The notes below the pieces were generated by a model that saw only the letters and a list, made by a program, of their open reading frames with translations, did no database searches and was not told where the DNA came from. A DNA stretch of 51,941 nt from Clavulina sp. PMI_390 (lineage: Eukaryota; Basidiomycota; Agaricomycetes; Cantharellales; Hydnaceae), in NCBI GenBank assembly GCA_015039315.1, contig WIDE01000066.1, positions 27,627 to 79,567 of the forward strand, written 5' to 3'. The translations under genes and the position numbers were made by a program. Below, piece by piece: positions 22,092-34,500 of the stretch (positions are counted from its first letter, which is position 1; every line of letters starts with the position of its first letter).

Positions 22092-25000
22092 TCAAAGATC
22101 TTCATCTTGGTCGATCTGGGATGGTTTCAGCATGCCGGGAACCTTCATCGCCGCCTCCCGTTCTGCCTCTGCTTTGCGCTTCTGCTCATCTAGCTTATCA
22201 TCCGTGAACAGGCCCTCAGTGTCCTGCCCTGAGTACTCGCGAAGCTGGATCAAGAAATCCCGAAGGACAACCTTGAACTTGTTGGCATCGCTATGTGCTT
22301 CAGCAAGTTGGTTCACATAAGAATCTACTTGCGCACTTTTGGAAAGGGATGGGGATCAGCATTCGTCGTTACGGCAGAATATTTGTAACACATACGGGAG
22401 GAGATGAGGGAAGGCAGTCCTAAAGAGGTTGCCAAGGAACAATCGGATATACTTCTTGTTGGTCATCGATGCGTCGTTGACGACGGCGGGATCAAACAGT
22501 GGCGCAGTGATAGTATCTTTCTCAATCAGCTGGAATAACCGAGCAAGGACGGTGGCTTGCTGCTTGAAACCTGCGCGAAGACCGTGGTTAGAACTTATAT
22601 AGATGACGGAAGATAGGAATCTAGCGTACCGCTCTTGTGATCTGTGTCAGTGAGCACAAAGAACAGATCTTGGACCATGCCCATATAGAATTGGCTGAAG
22701 AACGCGTTCAGGATTTGTGGGTCGGCGGTGGCGAAGTTGTTCACAAGATCAAGCATAACTAGAAACCGGAAATTGTTTAGTAAATAAAGTTACTAATTCG
22801 ATTCGGTTAACTTACGAGCTAGTGCAACGTCGCTGATGTCGCGCATAGTGTGTTTGATGCCCCATACCACGCTGTCCATGAGCATCTTGAACTGCGCCGG
22901 CGGCAGACCAATAAGTGCTGAGGGCGAACTACGTAAGTACTCAAAGAAGTTAGCTGTGACGGAGAAATAAATACGCACCAGGGAAACAATAACGGTTGGC
23001 AGCCTTGAGGAGCTGGAAGAACCCGCTTCGGTGCTCCGGGAACTCAGTGAAGTCCTGGCTAATCATCGATAATGTTGGCTCGAAGACGGCGTCGAGCACG
23101 GCAGGGATCTGGGGAATTAGCAATGCCTGCAAGCGATTGATAATCGCCGTAGTGGCGTGCAGAACTTCGGCATCTCTCGCAGTAGGGACGTTCCTCGTGT
23201 AATCATCGAGAATCGCCTCAAACAATGCTGGCACCATATCGTTGTTCACGCTCTCAAGGTCTTCTGCTTTGGAGATGTATGTTTCGACGAGCTTGAGAAT
23301 CTCCTTCTTGATGGTGCGGAGGAGCCGAACTTTCGGCGTGCGGGTGGCGATAAGACCCTCGGCGGCAATCGTTTGGGAGATAATGCCGCTGACAGCACGA
23401 TACAGACCAAGCATGTCCATATAGATCCGCCCGAGCTGCGGAGTATAGAAGGGGCCGATACTGGTGCAGGCGGAGACGTTTGTCTTCAAGACATTTGACA
23501 GAATCTTGAGGTTGTCAGGGTTGCCAAGGACGTCCATAGATTCGGCGGCCTGCTTCATAAGGTTGTCCCACTGAAAGCCGACATATATCAGCTATTTAGA
23601 AATACAGCATATAACAGGCGTCACATACAGCCATATTTGGAGCTTCCATGAGCTTTCCGATGAGCTTCTCTCGTGTCGCGACATTCGGTTGTTGGGAGAT
23701 CATGTAGCCGACAGCCTCGTAGAAGGTGTGGACCTAGATGTCAGAGCGTTAGCTCAACGAGATTCTAATTTGTACCCAAAAAGAGATATTATACATACCT
23801 GAGAAGGCGAGAGATCGACAGTTGTCCGGTGCAGAGTCCGCAAGAGTTCGTCGATGAACGGCTCAGCCTCGCCCGACTGCTGGATGATGAAATGCCGTCT
23901 GCACTTTTGTGCGATCTTGATGAAAGTATCACATGCCATGTCTTGGACACCTATTTGAGCCAAAGATCTCAGTATATAAGGAAGGCAGTCCCTAAGGATG
24001 ATGATAAATTACCCTCGTGGGTCTCGTGCATGAACTCAAACAGCTTGTTGACGACAGTCTTCAAGAACTTCCAATGGGCCTTCAAGAAGCGTGGGTATTG
24101 GCCGACGATGTACATGATGTTGGAGGCAACGACAGCCTTGTTGTCCTTGCCCCTCTTCATCTCCGTCAGCCCTAGCAGGTCCTTGATTACGGTAACAAGG
24201 AAACGCTTTTCTGTCTCCTCGTCTACAAAAAGAGGTTTGTCAGCGATACAGCTCGCATAAGGGAGATGATAATAGACGATACGCACTCATCGCTCCAGAG
24301 ATTGACCCGATAGCCCAGCAAAGGGTGTTGATATTTGACCATGACCATTCGCTGCCATCGACTTGCTTCTGCAGCTTCTCGAGCAAGATACCCTCAGTAT
24401 CCGCGACGTCGAGATGAGTCAAGTATACAAGAACTTCACGCATTTCCTTGTAGAGAACAATAGTGTCGCTCTCCTTGAGGAACTCGCGGACAATCTCGCC
24501 CTCATCGTTCTCAACAACGAGCACCTATAGACACGCATTAGTCAAGGCTCTACATTGATGGGAAAGGAAAGTAATCGAACCTCTTCAGGCTTAACCATCT
24601 TCTCTATAACAACCAATCGAAGGTTCGAGAGAACCTCTGCGTAAATGTTTTTCCGCAGAGGAACTCCAATCGACATTCCGGTCGCCGCACCCAGCTGCAT
24701 GCCCACCAGGTCCGCCATAGGTAAGCTCTGGAGCTCTTCGTATAGTTCCGCAACAAGCTTGCTCCAGTATTCCAGACAGATCTTGAAAATCTCACGCTCA
24801 TCAACCTGCGAGATCTTGATCATGTAGAGGTGTGCATTGAGTAGAACATCTTGGTTATCCCGAGTCTCAATAGCGCGCAGGTGGTGGGACAGGAAGTTGG
24901 ACAGGAAGAGGGCGAGGTTGAGAATGAGTTCTTGGTCAGCGTCGCTCGATGTCTGATAGGCCACAGCAATATCTACGGAAAAAGTCGAGGTTAGTCGCAA

Positions 25001-26350
25001 TGCATGATGCGAGGGTAGGTTCGTTATACCTGTTGATGGAGGAACCTAAAATGCAGGTGAGACATTGCTTGATGACTCGTGAATCGAGCCTGAGACTTAC
25101 CATGGTATTTACTGCGGTCATCACCATTGTGAATAGGATAACAAACTGGCGGTCGTATTCAGCTTCTACTTGGAGACCGGCAATTTCTGAGAGACATTTG
25201 AGTGTGACATTTCGGAATTCAGGTGGTTGCAGGAACTACAGGAGCGAATTAGCTAAATCCCCGCTATTGAATCTGAGACCGACATACCCGGTTTAGGAGT
25301 TCATCAATTATGCTCGTCTCGAAGATGAAGCCCAATGGAATCCAGTTCAGGAAGCGTAGGAGAGTCTCCAAGGTTGCCCGAATGAGTGATGTCTTCTGTG
25401 CCTTTTCCAGTACTTCAAGACAAAGCTGGAAGATGTCGGAGAACTCTTCACAAAGCTGATTTTTGAGGTTCATGACCTTGGTGTGGGTCATTTGCTCTGC
25501 CGAAAAGTCGAAGATCTCTTCCGATAGCAGTTTTAGGATGATCATGTTGTTCTCACACAGCGATAGTGATGTTCTCGATGAGGTGACGATTTCTTTGATG
25601 AAGGTAGGCCATCGATGAGGCCAATCTTGCTTCAAAACCTGCGAAATGGGGTTATAAGGGTTTGTTGCGAAACTGTATGAAGAACCAGTGACTTGCCTGG
25701 ACTAATAGGAGGTTGAGCTTGTGCAGGAAGGTTTTTTGTCGTCGCATTTCGACATCTGAGCTTGCGACCTGGATAATAGTGTCAACGACAAAGTTTTTGA
25801 TACCTGTGGCAAGTGAAAAAATCGAGCCGGATGAGATGTCCGGGACAGGGTGATTAAGTGGAGCAAACTGCACCTGCTCGCTGGTCCTCTGGCAGCGCGT
25901 TCCATCTCGTTGTGACCACCTTTTCTAGAATAGAGATACCCAGAAACTACAGCGTGCGGGTTAATGCCGAGGTTGGGGATGCGAGACATGAATGTGTGTG
26001 GGTAACCCTAACCTTGTTTTGTTGGGACGTCGACTGCTGAATGATCATGGGAACTCTCTGCCACGCGTCCGGATGCTCCTGGAATTGAGAGAGGAGTGAT
26101 TGGGCTTGTGCTTGCTGTGATAAAATATCGGAAAATGCGTCAGCGCCCGAGGAGGGCGTTTAGGGTCATAGGGTGGCAGTGAATCAACTAACCTCAGGCC
26201 CAGGCGCGCCCATGAAGAGCGCGTTCGAGACCCTGTCAAGCAGCGCGACATCGGTCGGCTGAGAAAAGTCGAGGATCGCCTATGAAGCGTGGTGAGATCG
26301 AGGTGAGTCGAAGAGACGACGAGAGCACGATGTGAGCGGATTACCTCCAT
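22092..26350 (-). CDS. XPO1: Exportin-1 (CRM1), multi-exon
   Basis: Nuclear export receptor of the importin-beta family that carries leucine-rich NES cargo with Ran-GTP. It comprises many exons and about 1,075 residues, the normal CRM1 length. The N-terminus [17 protein letters not shown] aligns with yeast Crm1. Its first coding exon is only ATGGAG (26345-26350), and exon 2 begins at 26280. Strong blocks follow: [47 protein letters not shown], the NES-groove helices [19 protein letters not shown] and [19 protein letters not shown], and [19 protein letters not shown]. The reactive cysteine of the groove is kept (codon 23931-23933). The acidic C-terminus ends DQDEDL at 22092. It is convergent with the membrane-protein gene and divergent from CBC2. 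Confidence 0.96.
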
Positions 26351-26546
26351 GACGATGAGTAATCGATCCTGGTGGCGGGAATAAGATCGGGGTGCTTAGA
26401 ACACTTGGTATGTGGTGGTGGTGGTTAAGACGCAGTGAAGGGAAAAGAAAAGGGCAAGCACACGCTCAAATCGTCGTAAACGCGCAACAACGGAAGACCG
26501 TGTTCGTGTTCGGAAGTTGGGGGTTGTTTGGCCCACGCCGAACACA
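26351..26546. promoter_or_regulatory. Compact divergent promoter, XPO1 / CBC2
   Basis: 196 bp between the start codons of XPO1 (minus) and CBC2 (plus). It has a GGTGGTGG tract at about 26410-26420 and no TATA box. Both 5' UTRs must lie here, so regulation is probably shared. Confidence 0.55.
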
Positions 26547-27578
26547 ATGGCTCACATTGTTACCCCACTTGACCTCCCCTCCAACTACAAAGACCATCTC
26601 AACAGAAACGTTTGTTGGATTATTGTTGCTCTGGACCGCATTTCCTGCTTTGTAACCGAGACTTCTTCTCCCTAGCAAAACAGCCAGGAGATCCTTGCCA
26701 AATCTACTACCCTCTATGTATGTGGCCAGTACATTGTCTGAACAGCTCACAAGCATCTAAATAGCATTTCCACTAGATTGGTAATCTGTCGTTCTACACA
26801 ACAGAAGAGCAGATATATGAAATCTTTGCAAAATGCACAACACCTGACATTGGCGGCGGCGTCAAGCGAGTAATCATGGGTTTGGATCGTAACACAAAGT
26901 GAGTCCTGTATTACCTTTTCGCCCAATTCTCGCAATTAACCACTGTCAATTTAGGACACCTTGCGGGTTCTGTTTCGTGGAATTCTACACGCATGCAGAA
27001 GCATTAGCTGCACTGCGCTATGTCAGTGGTACCAAGCTCGACGAGCGGATAATTCGCTGTGATCTAGACCTCGGGTACTCAGAAGGTCGTCAATTCGGTC
27101 GAGGGAAGAGTGGTGGCCAAGTAAGAGCTTGATGTTTATGGTGCATAAGCCAATCCCGCGCCCGCATATTGATGCACCGACTTTCGGCTTTGACACAGGT
27201 CCGTGACGAGCATCGCCAGGACTATGATGCTGGCCGAGGAGGATGGGGTGCACAAGCTCAAAAGCGACGCGAGCTCTACTCAGATGCTACAGATGGCCCA
27301 GGTGCGGTTGCTGGCGGTGGTGAATACTGGCAAAATCGGCAACAAGGTAGGTTGTACTCCACTGCATTTCTCCTTCAGTTTCGCTGACTTCCCTTATTGT
27401 GAAAGAATCACCTGAGAAAGGCAGGAAGCGCGGTCGTGATGAAGATGAAGGAGATGATGACGAGGTGGATGAGTTGGGACGGGTGAGTGAATCGCTCTAG
27501 CTTTTGTTAACAACTGCTCACTTTGGGTTCTTCGTTATACAGTCACGTAGGCCCCGCAAAGAAGAGGATGATGATTAA
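26547..27578 (+). CDS. CBC2: Nuclear cap-binding protein subunit 2 (CBP20), 7 exons
   Basis: RRM subunit of the nuclear cap-binding complex, which grips the m7G cap with the large subunit CBP80. Exons: 26547-26609, 26676-26717, 26777-26898, 26955-27120, 27199-27346, 27406-27482, 27543-27578. All phases match and give 217 residues, longer than the human protein (156). The RRM spans residues about 33-115: RNP2 [21 protein letters not shown]1 CGFCFVEFY and [16 protein letters not shown]. The CBP20-specific tail [20 protein letters not shown] and YDAGRGGWG follows. The extra length is an acidic and basic C-terminal tail ([16 protein letters not shown] ... [10 protein letters not shown]). There is a small insertion (TPDIGGGV) in the RRM before RVIMGLD. 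Confidence 0.95.
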
Positions 27579-28137
27579 TCTCGCCTTAAACTTGTATCAT
27601 TATTCGCAACATCCATTTATAACTTTGCTCATGGCTTTGGGTGCATTGTTGCTTGAGCACTTGAGGTTCCAGATCACCGTGGCAAGCATGGTCTCAATCA
27701 ACATGAGTGCATCTTTGAAGGCTTTGACTGATCCCAGCTTGAGTCGCATAAGATTCAACGACTACTCCGAAGCTGCTCTACATACGAGTGCCCAATTCCT
27801 GATCACATGTCCAATCTCTCCTGTGGTTTCCAATGAAGTTCTCAGCCATCATGCGATCACTCTCTCGTCGTCTCAGGCCGACAGTTTACTCTATCCAAAT
27901 GTCTCAAGCTGATGGCTGAAGATACGAGGTTTACATTTGTGCCCAATATATAATTGCTTATCTTCCTGCCATGTATTACAGGACAGGTCGTGCCCACAAG
28001 ATGAGTTGGGAAGGCAAAGCACGGACCAAAACCGGAGGTTATCTGACTCTGGGGCTCACAGCAGCCTCACTATGTTAACGTGTGCATCTGAAACATATTT
28101 GTTAGCGCTATCAAGACTTGTTGAGACATACGTGAAC
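27579..28137. other. Convergent intergenic region, nothing recognised
   Basis: 559 bp between the stops of CBC2 and the first VYYQ-type gene. A plus-strand open frame (27523-27912) overlaps the CBC2 end in another frame and has no family resemblance. No RNA gene was seen. Confidence 0.35.
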
Positions 28138-28921
28138 TCACAGCCAATGTTTCGAGTTCGAGGACATATAACCTGGTAACATGGAACATTCACCGGGCTG
28201 ACGTATCCAGCTAGAGTCAGGCCCATGCATTATCAGCATTAGTTTTTATAAGCCAGCTTCCCAATATGGGACGCAAGTGATTCCAAAACGGTATGTATCA
28301 TAGAATACGTATCCCACTTACCTTTAAGTATAATGTCCCTTCCATCCGTTGGGTTCACATGGAGGGTTTCTCCACTAATTAAAGTGCACAGACTCTTCCC
28401 ATCAGCCTTCCAGAGGTCCTTGTATATCGAGTACTCTACTCGAGCGTGAGCTCGTTGCCAACCATCTGGCAGCTCTGTGGAATCGACCTTGGATGACGAG
28501 CTCGAGACACCCATAAGTCCCGGTTGACGAGCGGCTGCTTCGCGGATGGTCAATGATATCGGCTCCTTGGCAGACTTCCCAAGAGGTTCTCCCTGCGCAG
28601 GACTGATAGGAGTATCCGGAGCGAGAGCTTGAAGAGCATTTGGAAGGTAAACCTCGATCAAATCAGCAGCATCGAAGCCTTCCAGACGTGCTATGCATTG
28701 CTTAAGATTGCTGAGTGTGTGCGGGGGAGGAATATCGAGACGTGAGACTCTTCCGAGGGCCGCCCGCGAAGACTTCCCCGCCTTCTGACGTGCAGGGAGC
28801 GGAGAGCCTTGTTGGAACAACTGATAATAAACTACGAGAGAGAAAACGATATTCTTTTTCACAAGAGAAAACTCATGATTGATTGTAGATTTACCATAGC
28901 CTCCACTATCGCTTTTGTTGC
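28138..28921 (-). CDS. Hypothetical protein, VYYQ-type paralogue A (5' part unresolved)
   Basis: The function is unknown. Supported exons on minus are 28895-28921 (27 nt), 28322-28831 and 28138-28172 (35 nt). They join in phase as ...NKSDSGGY-VYYQLFQQGSPLPARQ and end GYMSSNSKHWL before a stop. The middle exon has RAALGRVSRLDIPPPHTL and LKQCIARLEGF. These are followed by a Ser-rich variable part and then GKSLCTLISGETLHVNPTDGRD. The tandem copy at 29602-30412 has the same three exon lengths in the outer two exons and the same splice phases, which strongly supports the model. More 5' exons must exist, because no start codon lies in the 27-nt exon. A candidate containing NAVVSPYA lies near 29000 but could not be joined. 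I recall similar short proteins being numerous in some Agaricomycetes; that is memory, not a search. Confidence 0.65.
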
Positions 28922-29601
28922 CTAGCGAGCATATGGCATGATAAGAAATGTTATGATCGCGTGAATGATTTCGAGGGTGGCCATGGCGTACGGAGAAACC
29001 ACGGCATTCTTATGTAGAATCAGCAGCTTGCAGTATGGGAGGGAGATGAGGGGAGGAACGAGGCGTCGAAGCGGATCATTGGTCCCGAGTCTCGATTTGA
29101 AATATCGATGCTGTGACCAGACCAGGAACAGACGCTCGCGATTGGCTGTTTTTACAAATGGACCCTATGATCGAGTACAACCGTTCGCTGAGTGCCAAGG
29201 CACGGCCTGGCCAAGGTGACTTCTACGAAACTCGGAGCAGGGAGTAGCCGATCCTCAGAGTGTGTAATGCTGGGCTCGCATTCACTGACCAATTAACACC
29301 ACGGATACCCATGAACGCAAGGCAACAGCTTGTCTCATGTGAAATATTTGAGGCCGAGCACAGCATTGAGCTCAGAGTTTATTGACGATAAACAGTGTAT
29401 GGCCTCAGGAGTCTGTGAGTCTGCCACTGGTCAGAGCATGCCTTGATGCCTGAGGGAAAGACATAAAAGATGGTATACTATACGGGATGGTGGCCAGATG
29501 CCAACTGTACCACGTATTACAGCTTCACCATCTTATTAAACACGTCTAGTTAACCAGTTCTTCCGATGTCAGAAAGGCTACCGATAATTCAGGTCTACAA
29601 C
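28922..29601. other. Spacer between the two VYYQ-type paralogues
   Basis: 680 bp. The part next to paralogue A (about 28940-29150) resembles the stretch 5' of paralogue B (about 30430-30660). Both share CCGTGGTT on the minus strand and a CAGGAACAGACGCT block (plus strand at about 29124-29137 and 30629-30642). The duplicated unit therefore extends beyond the coding exons, and unresolved 5' exons probably lie here. Confidence 0.45.
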
Positions 29602-30412
29602 TTACAGCCGATGTCCCGAGTCCGAGGGCAGATAGCCTGGTAACACGGTAGAGGGCCAGACCGCGAGTACGAGGGAGCTAATGATGCATGACGGTACATT
29701 CTTCTCATAAGACAATAGCCGTACAGCAGCAGTTACTGAGAATATCTGACGACCCACTCACGTTTCACTTGAACATCTCTTCCGTCGGTTGGGTTGACAT
29801 ACAACGTTTCCTTTGATATTAAAGTGCACAGAACCTCTCCATCGGCATCATAAAGATGTATGTACGCCCAGTTCTTCAAATTGATGACGCGACCCCGTTT
29901 CCAGCCTTTTGGTTGTGTCAAAGAATTGACCTTCGACTGGGTTGACATATCTATGGTTGACTCCAACGGCTCCTGGTAAGGTGGTTGTTCCGAATGAGTG
30001 CTTGCTTGACGGACCGCCTCGTCGCGGATGGTTAAAGATATCGGCTCCATAGCAGAGGTCCCTAGAGCTTCACCCTTTGTTGGGCTAATGAGGGTATTCG
30101 GAGCCATAGCTTGGAGGGCGTTTGGAGTATGGACTTCAGCCACATCAGATGCCTCGAATCCCTCCAACCCTGCCACACATCGTCTCAGGTTATCAACTGT
30201 CTGCGGGGGAGGGATGTCAAGGCGCGAGACTGTCCCGAGAGCCGCTCGTGAGGTGCTTTTCTTGTCAGCCTTTTGGCGCGCGGGCAGTGGTGAGCCTTTT
30301 TGGAATAATTGATAGTACACTACGAAGGAAAGTGCAGGGACTGGTGAATAATCCGCTATTTTGTAAGTTGAAGTACCAGCCACACCATATTCCCCACTGT
30401 TACGTTTGTTAC
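29602..30412 (-). CDS. Hypothetical protein, VYYQ-type paralogue B (5' part unresolved)
   Basis: Tandem paralogue of the gene at 28138-28921; function unknown. Supported exons on minus are 30386-30412 (27 nt), 29762-30319 and 29602-29636 (35 nt), joined in phase as NKRNSGEY-VYYQLFQKGSPLPARQ and ending RYLPSDSGHRL before the stop. The middle exon is 48 nt longer than in copy A, mostly in the variable region (ASTHSEQPPYQEP). Shared blocks are RAALGTVSRLDIPPPQT, VEVHTPNALQAMAP-like, EPISLTIRDEA and LCTLISKETLYVNPTDGRD. The 5' exon is not fixed. A plus-side candidate on minus at about 30430-30586 contains HAVVLPYVDLIPHSYF but gives a stop when spliced at its obvious donor. Confidence 0.65.
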
Positions 30413-31513
30413 CTGGCGAGAAGGGAGTCTAGTGAGGCCCGAAAAATAGGAATGGGGGATGAGGTCGACGTACGGGAGAACCACGGCATGAAGACGATCT
30501 TTCAGAACTAGAGCAAGATTGGATCCAATGACAGAGGACTCGGATGGGAGGAAGAGATGATGTCCATCACTCAATTCGAACAGCAAACTTCACTTCAAAT
30601 ATTGAGCTGTGGTGTCGTGACCGGGTCAGGAACAGACGCTAGTGAGTTTCCTGCTCAATCCATATCAAACACTTCTGAGCATGCCAAGCCCCTGTATTTC
30701 GGCTTGAATACTGGACAATTGGCTTGGCGGTCTCTGTCCAGAGATGAGGGCGATAAGGATGAGGCGAGTGATACTCTCAATTGCTCACTAACATTATTTG
30801 ACCAGATGTGGAGAAATCCTTTTGGCATTGTGCTACTTTGATGCCTCCTTTTAACGACTCAAGGAGAATATCAAACTTCAAAGACTTCTTGGCAGACATG
30901 CGAATCACAATGGTCAAAGATGATTTCCTCTTATGAGTACGAAAATAAAGCCTTAAATTAAACGCGTTGGTACATGACGCGAATGCTATTATGCCTTGAG
31001 CAATCGAGTCTTGCTGCCGTACTAGCTGCTCAAAGTTGGAGGTGACTGATAAGTAAGAGACTTGAGAGCAGCTATCACCATGCTGTCGCTCCCATGAGAG
31101 AGTACTGACCATTGGTATGGGTGAAAATCAGGTAGTTGAGACGTCTTGCGCACGTCACCAGCCATTGTCCAGCACAAACATGAAAGGTAGACGAAATTAT
31201 GCATTCGGAGTCCAGAAGTAGCATAGGATGTCCAACAACATTATTGTCCACTGTCCAATTCAAGCCTAAACGAAACTACGGTTATGGTAGTAAAAGGCGA
31301 ATCTATCGAGCAAAGGAGTGGGTGATGAAAGGTAAAATACACATAGAGATTGTCAACGAAGTGAACATAGGTGGTTATGCGTGGGATAATGTAAATGCAG
31401 TGCAGATGGCCCTATGGGAGGAGAGAGGGAATAGACGGCGCGAGAGCGAAGGCGCGTTGGGGTAGCGAATTGAGGACAGGATGCTGAGAGTGGGATAGGG
31501 AGCCAGACCGAGG
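30413..31513. other. Gene-poor stretch
   Basis: 1.1 kb between paralogue B and the FKS1 stop. The left 250 bp match the 5' flank of paralogue A and probably hold 5' exons. In the rest only short frames without family resemblance are seen. It is AT-richer than average and could be decayed sequence. Confidence 0.35.
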
Positions 31514-34500
31514 TTATATTTGCTGGCAGATGGAGCAGTTGAGTGTGATCATATTTCGGAACATGGCAGCTGGAACAAAACCGCATCAATAGAACTGCCG
31601 AGTATGACAGGTGGATCCAACTTACGGAGAGCAATGAGGGCAACAAATCCTGCTTGGAACAGAATGTAGATGAAGCCATACTTGATGACCTAATTGGGAT
31701 GAGCAGTTGGCATCAGTAAGCTCGCCAAAATGATGACGAATCACGTACAATATTTCTCCGTTGCCGTTTTTGTTTGAAGGAGTAGAGGGGGGCGCGGATT
31801 TGCTTGGATGGACGCAGCCAGACTAATAACAAATTGTTAGGATAATGTCTATTTCGTAGTTGAGACAATAGGCTTACATAGCACTGAGGAGAAAGCATGT
31901 CAGTAAGTGAATCAAAGGAAAAGGTGATCAGTGAGGGACATACTAGTGGCGTGTATTTGATCGGCAAATGGAAGCAGCATGACCGGGGTGAGGATTAACA
32001 GGAGGAAGTGGCCTAGCAGGATATCACCTGTCCACAGCTGGAGCTCAACGAGTTTGACAATGAACTCGCGGAAAGGCTGAGAGACTGCATAACCCCCGAG
32101 GCCACGGCCTGTCCACTTGCCAGACCACCATGCATGGTTTGTCTCGTCATGCTTGAACTCACGAGGGCAGAGACTGATAAGAATGCGCTGGACAGCACGT
32201 TGAACCGCAACGATGGCGATTAGTCCTAGCACAGCATGCGAAGCGTCCCACAGCTCAAGGAACCACTATGGATAGGTATTCGTTAATACCCACATCAAGC
32301 ACAGACTCAAATACTGTACGCACCAGGAACTCAAAGAATGCAATCATGCCTTTATAACAATAAGAAGATTATGAGAACACGTCCAGGATGTTTGTGTAAG
32401 TAATTAACTCACCAAATAGAGCTAACCCATGGGCAATAGTTGCTTGGATTGCGGGGAACTTGACACACATGCTATTCAGCGCTGGCCCAAACACCACTGA
32501 GATGACGAAAAGCACGATCAAGACGACCGCGTTCCACACCGTCGGGCCCAGTGCGACGACCGCTAAACGGATGAGCGGGCTCGCGGTCGATTGTGTTGGG
32601 AAGGACTTGACAAACATATAAGCGATGATGAACAGCAATGCTTTGAGGATGGGGAGAATCCATTCAGAAAGTATGATTGTCGAGAACGGTGCGCGAGGCA
32701 TGTCGCCAGAGAGCTTCTCTGATGGGTGTCCGAGGCGCTTCTTCTTGTAACCAGTGATCTGCGTACGTGATAGACGACAGTAGCCAACCCAGGCATTTGC
32801 ATGCGTGCGTGTGTTACCACGCGACATCCACCGCAAGAACTCCCTGTAGTCGATGATGAAGTCGGCGATGGAGAACTGATGTGGGTTGAACATGAAGGGA
32901 GCGATGCAAAGAGCCATGACGGACACCCAGAAGTAGATGAGGTGGGGTAGCCAGAGCGCCATAGTCACGTACAGCAGCATCAACAAGATACGCATGCCCA
33001 TGTAAATACTTGGTCCGGCGAAACGCGAGTAGAGGATGGCGAAAGATATCCGGGTGGTGGCAAAGCCACGACCAGTAGCGATGTATCGAGCTCCACCGAA
33101 TGTCAAGTTGGACAGAATGGAGTTGGTGTAGATCTGGGTCGAGAACACTTCGAAGATAGGGGATAATGACAAGAAGTGTTTCGCTAGACGCAGCAAGGCG
33201 CTCCCGGTTCCTCTTTCCGTCAACTCTATTAGAGAGGACTACTTTCAGCAAACTGCGCAGACTCTACACTTGAGAGGTGTGCGACGACGAACCTTGGAGG
33301 AAGAGCGGCAAGAAAGCGATGAAGAACACCATGAAGATACTAACAATACTTCGGCGAATCCAATCGAAGACAGGGACGAGATTGTAACACCCGGACTGGC
33401 CACCAATGAGATTGCCTGCTGAGTTGTACTTGCATATCCGTAGCTCCTTGTTGAGCGTCCCAAGATACAATACTAAGCAAAACTAATCAGCAACCTAGTT
33501 CCAGAGATACAAGGGAAGGAGATACTCACGGACGATGATGAAAATTTGGACCGACTTGATGACAAGAATATTGTTGATGTGGAAGCCAGGATGTCCATAG
33601 TAGAAAGTCAAGAACCGATCAATGGGCAGCTGACTCCCGAGATAGTAATACTCTCTGCTAAGCATTTGTTCACCCATACCAGTACCAATCTTGGTCTGGA
33701 AGTTGAGAATCGTTCCGAAACCAAGATCACGACCCTTCCCGCACTGGTAGTATTCAGAGTGCTTGATTCGACCACCACGCCCAAAGGTCGTCATACCAGC
33801 GAAAATATCTTCGTTAAGATGCAGACCCTTTTGCGCCTTGGAGATACCTCCACGTGTGTTGAGGAATGTCGCATTCATGAAATCCGGATGACCGTAATGC
33901 AACTTGCCGCCGACCCATGCAAGAGCACGGGCTGACAGGGTACCGAACGTCTGTTCCTTACCAGCAGCAATATCACCCAAAATACCGATATTCTCCGAGA
34001 AGATGTACTCGCGAGCACCAAGAATGGCCACAGGTGCCTTGGCGAACTCACGTGCGCCCCACTGCGTATACGGGTTCTGACCACTCTGAGAGTAGATCTC
34101 AAACTCGCCGAGCACATTGCGGATCTTGATGCACTCCTCGAGATAGTTATCCTGATTGGCATCAATCACCTGCAGGAACTCGCCACGATAGAACACGATC
34201 GCATGGTTCTGGTTGTCCGACTTGCCATCACCGAGAATGGGGTTACCAGGGAGCTCGATGCGGAACTTGGGCTTGCGCTTCCCGGTCGTGGCGTCCATTT
34301 CGCTGTGACCATCGATAAGCGCGCTGAAGATGCGCGTCTCGCCGTTCTTCTCCTTGGCAGGCTCTTCATCGAGGTAAGCGATTTGCAGATCTGGGTACGC
34401 GCGCAGCAGGAACTCTGCATTCTCGACCTCCTCCTTATTGAACTTGGAGTACCGCTGCATACTGACAACAAACTTGAACTTGCGCCGCGCCATGCGCTCT

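Noticed and set aside
30557..30841. 94-residue plus-strand frame as a gene
   Set aside because: No family resemblance, and the left part is antisense to sequence shared with the flank of paralogue A.
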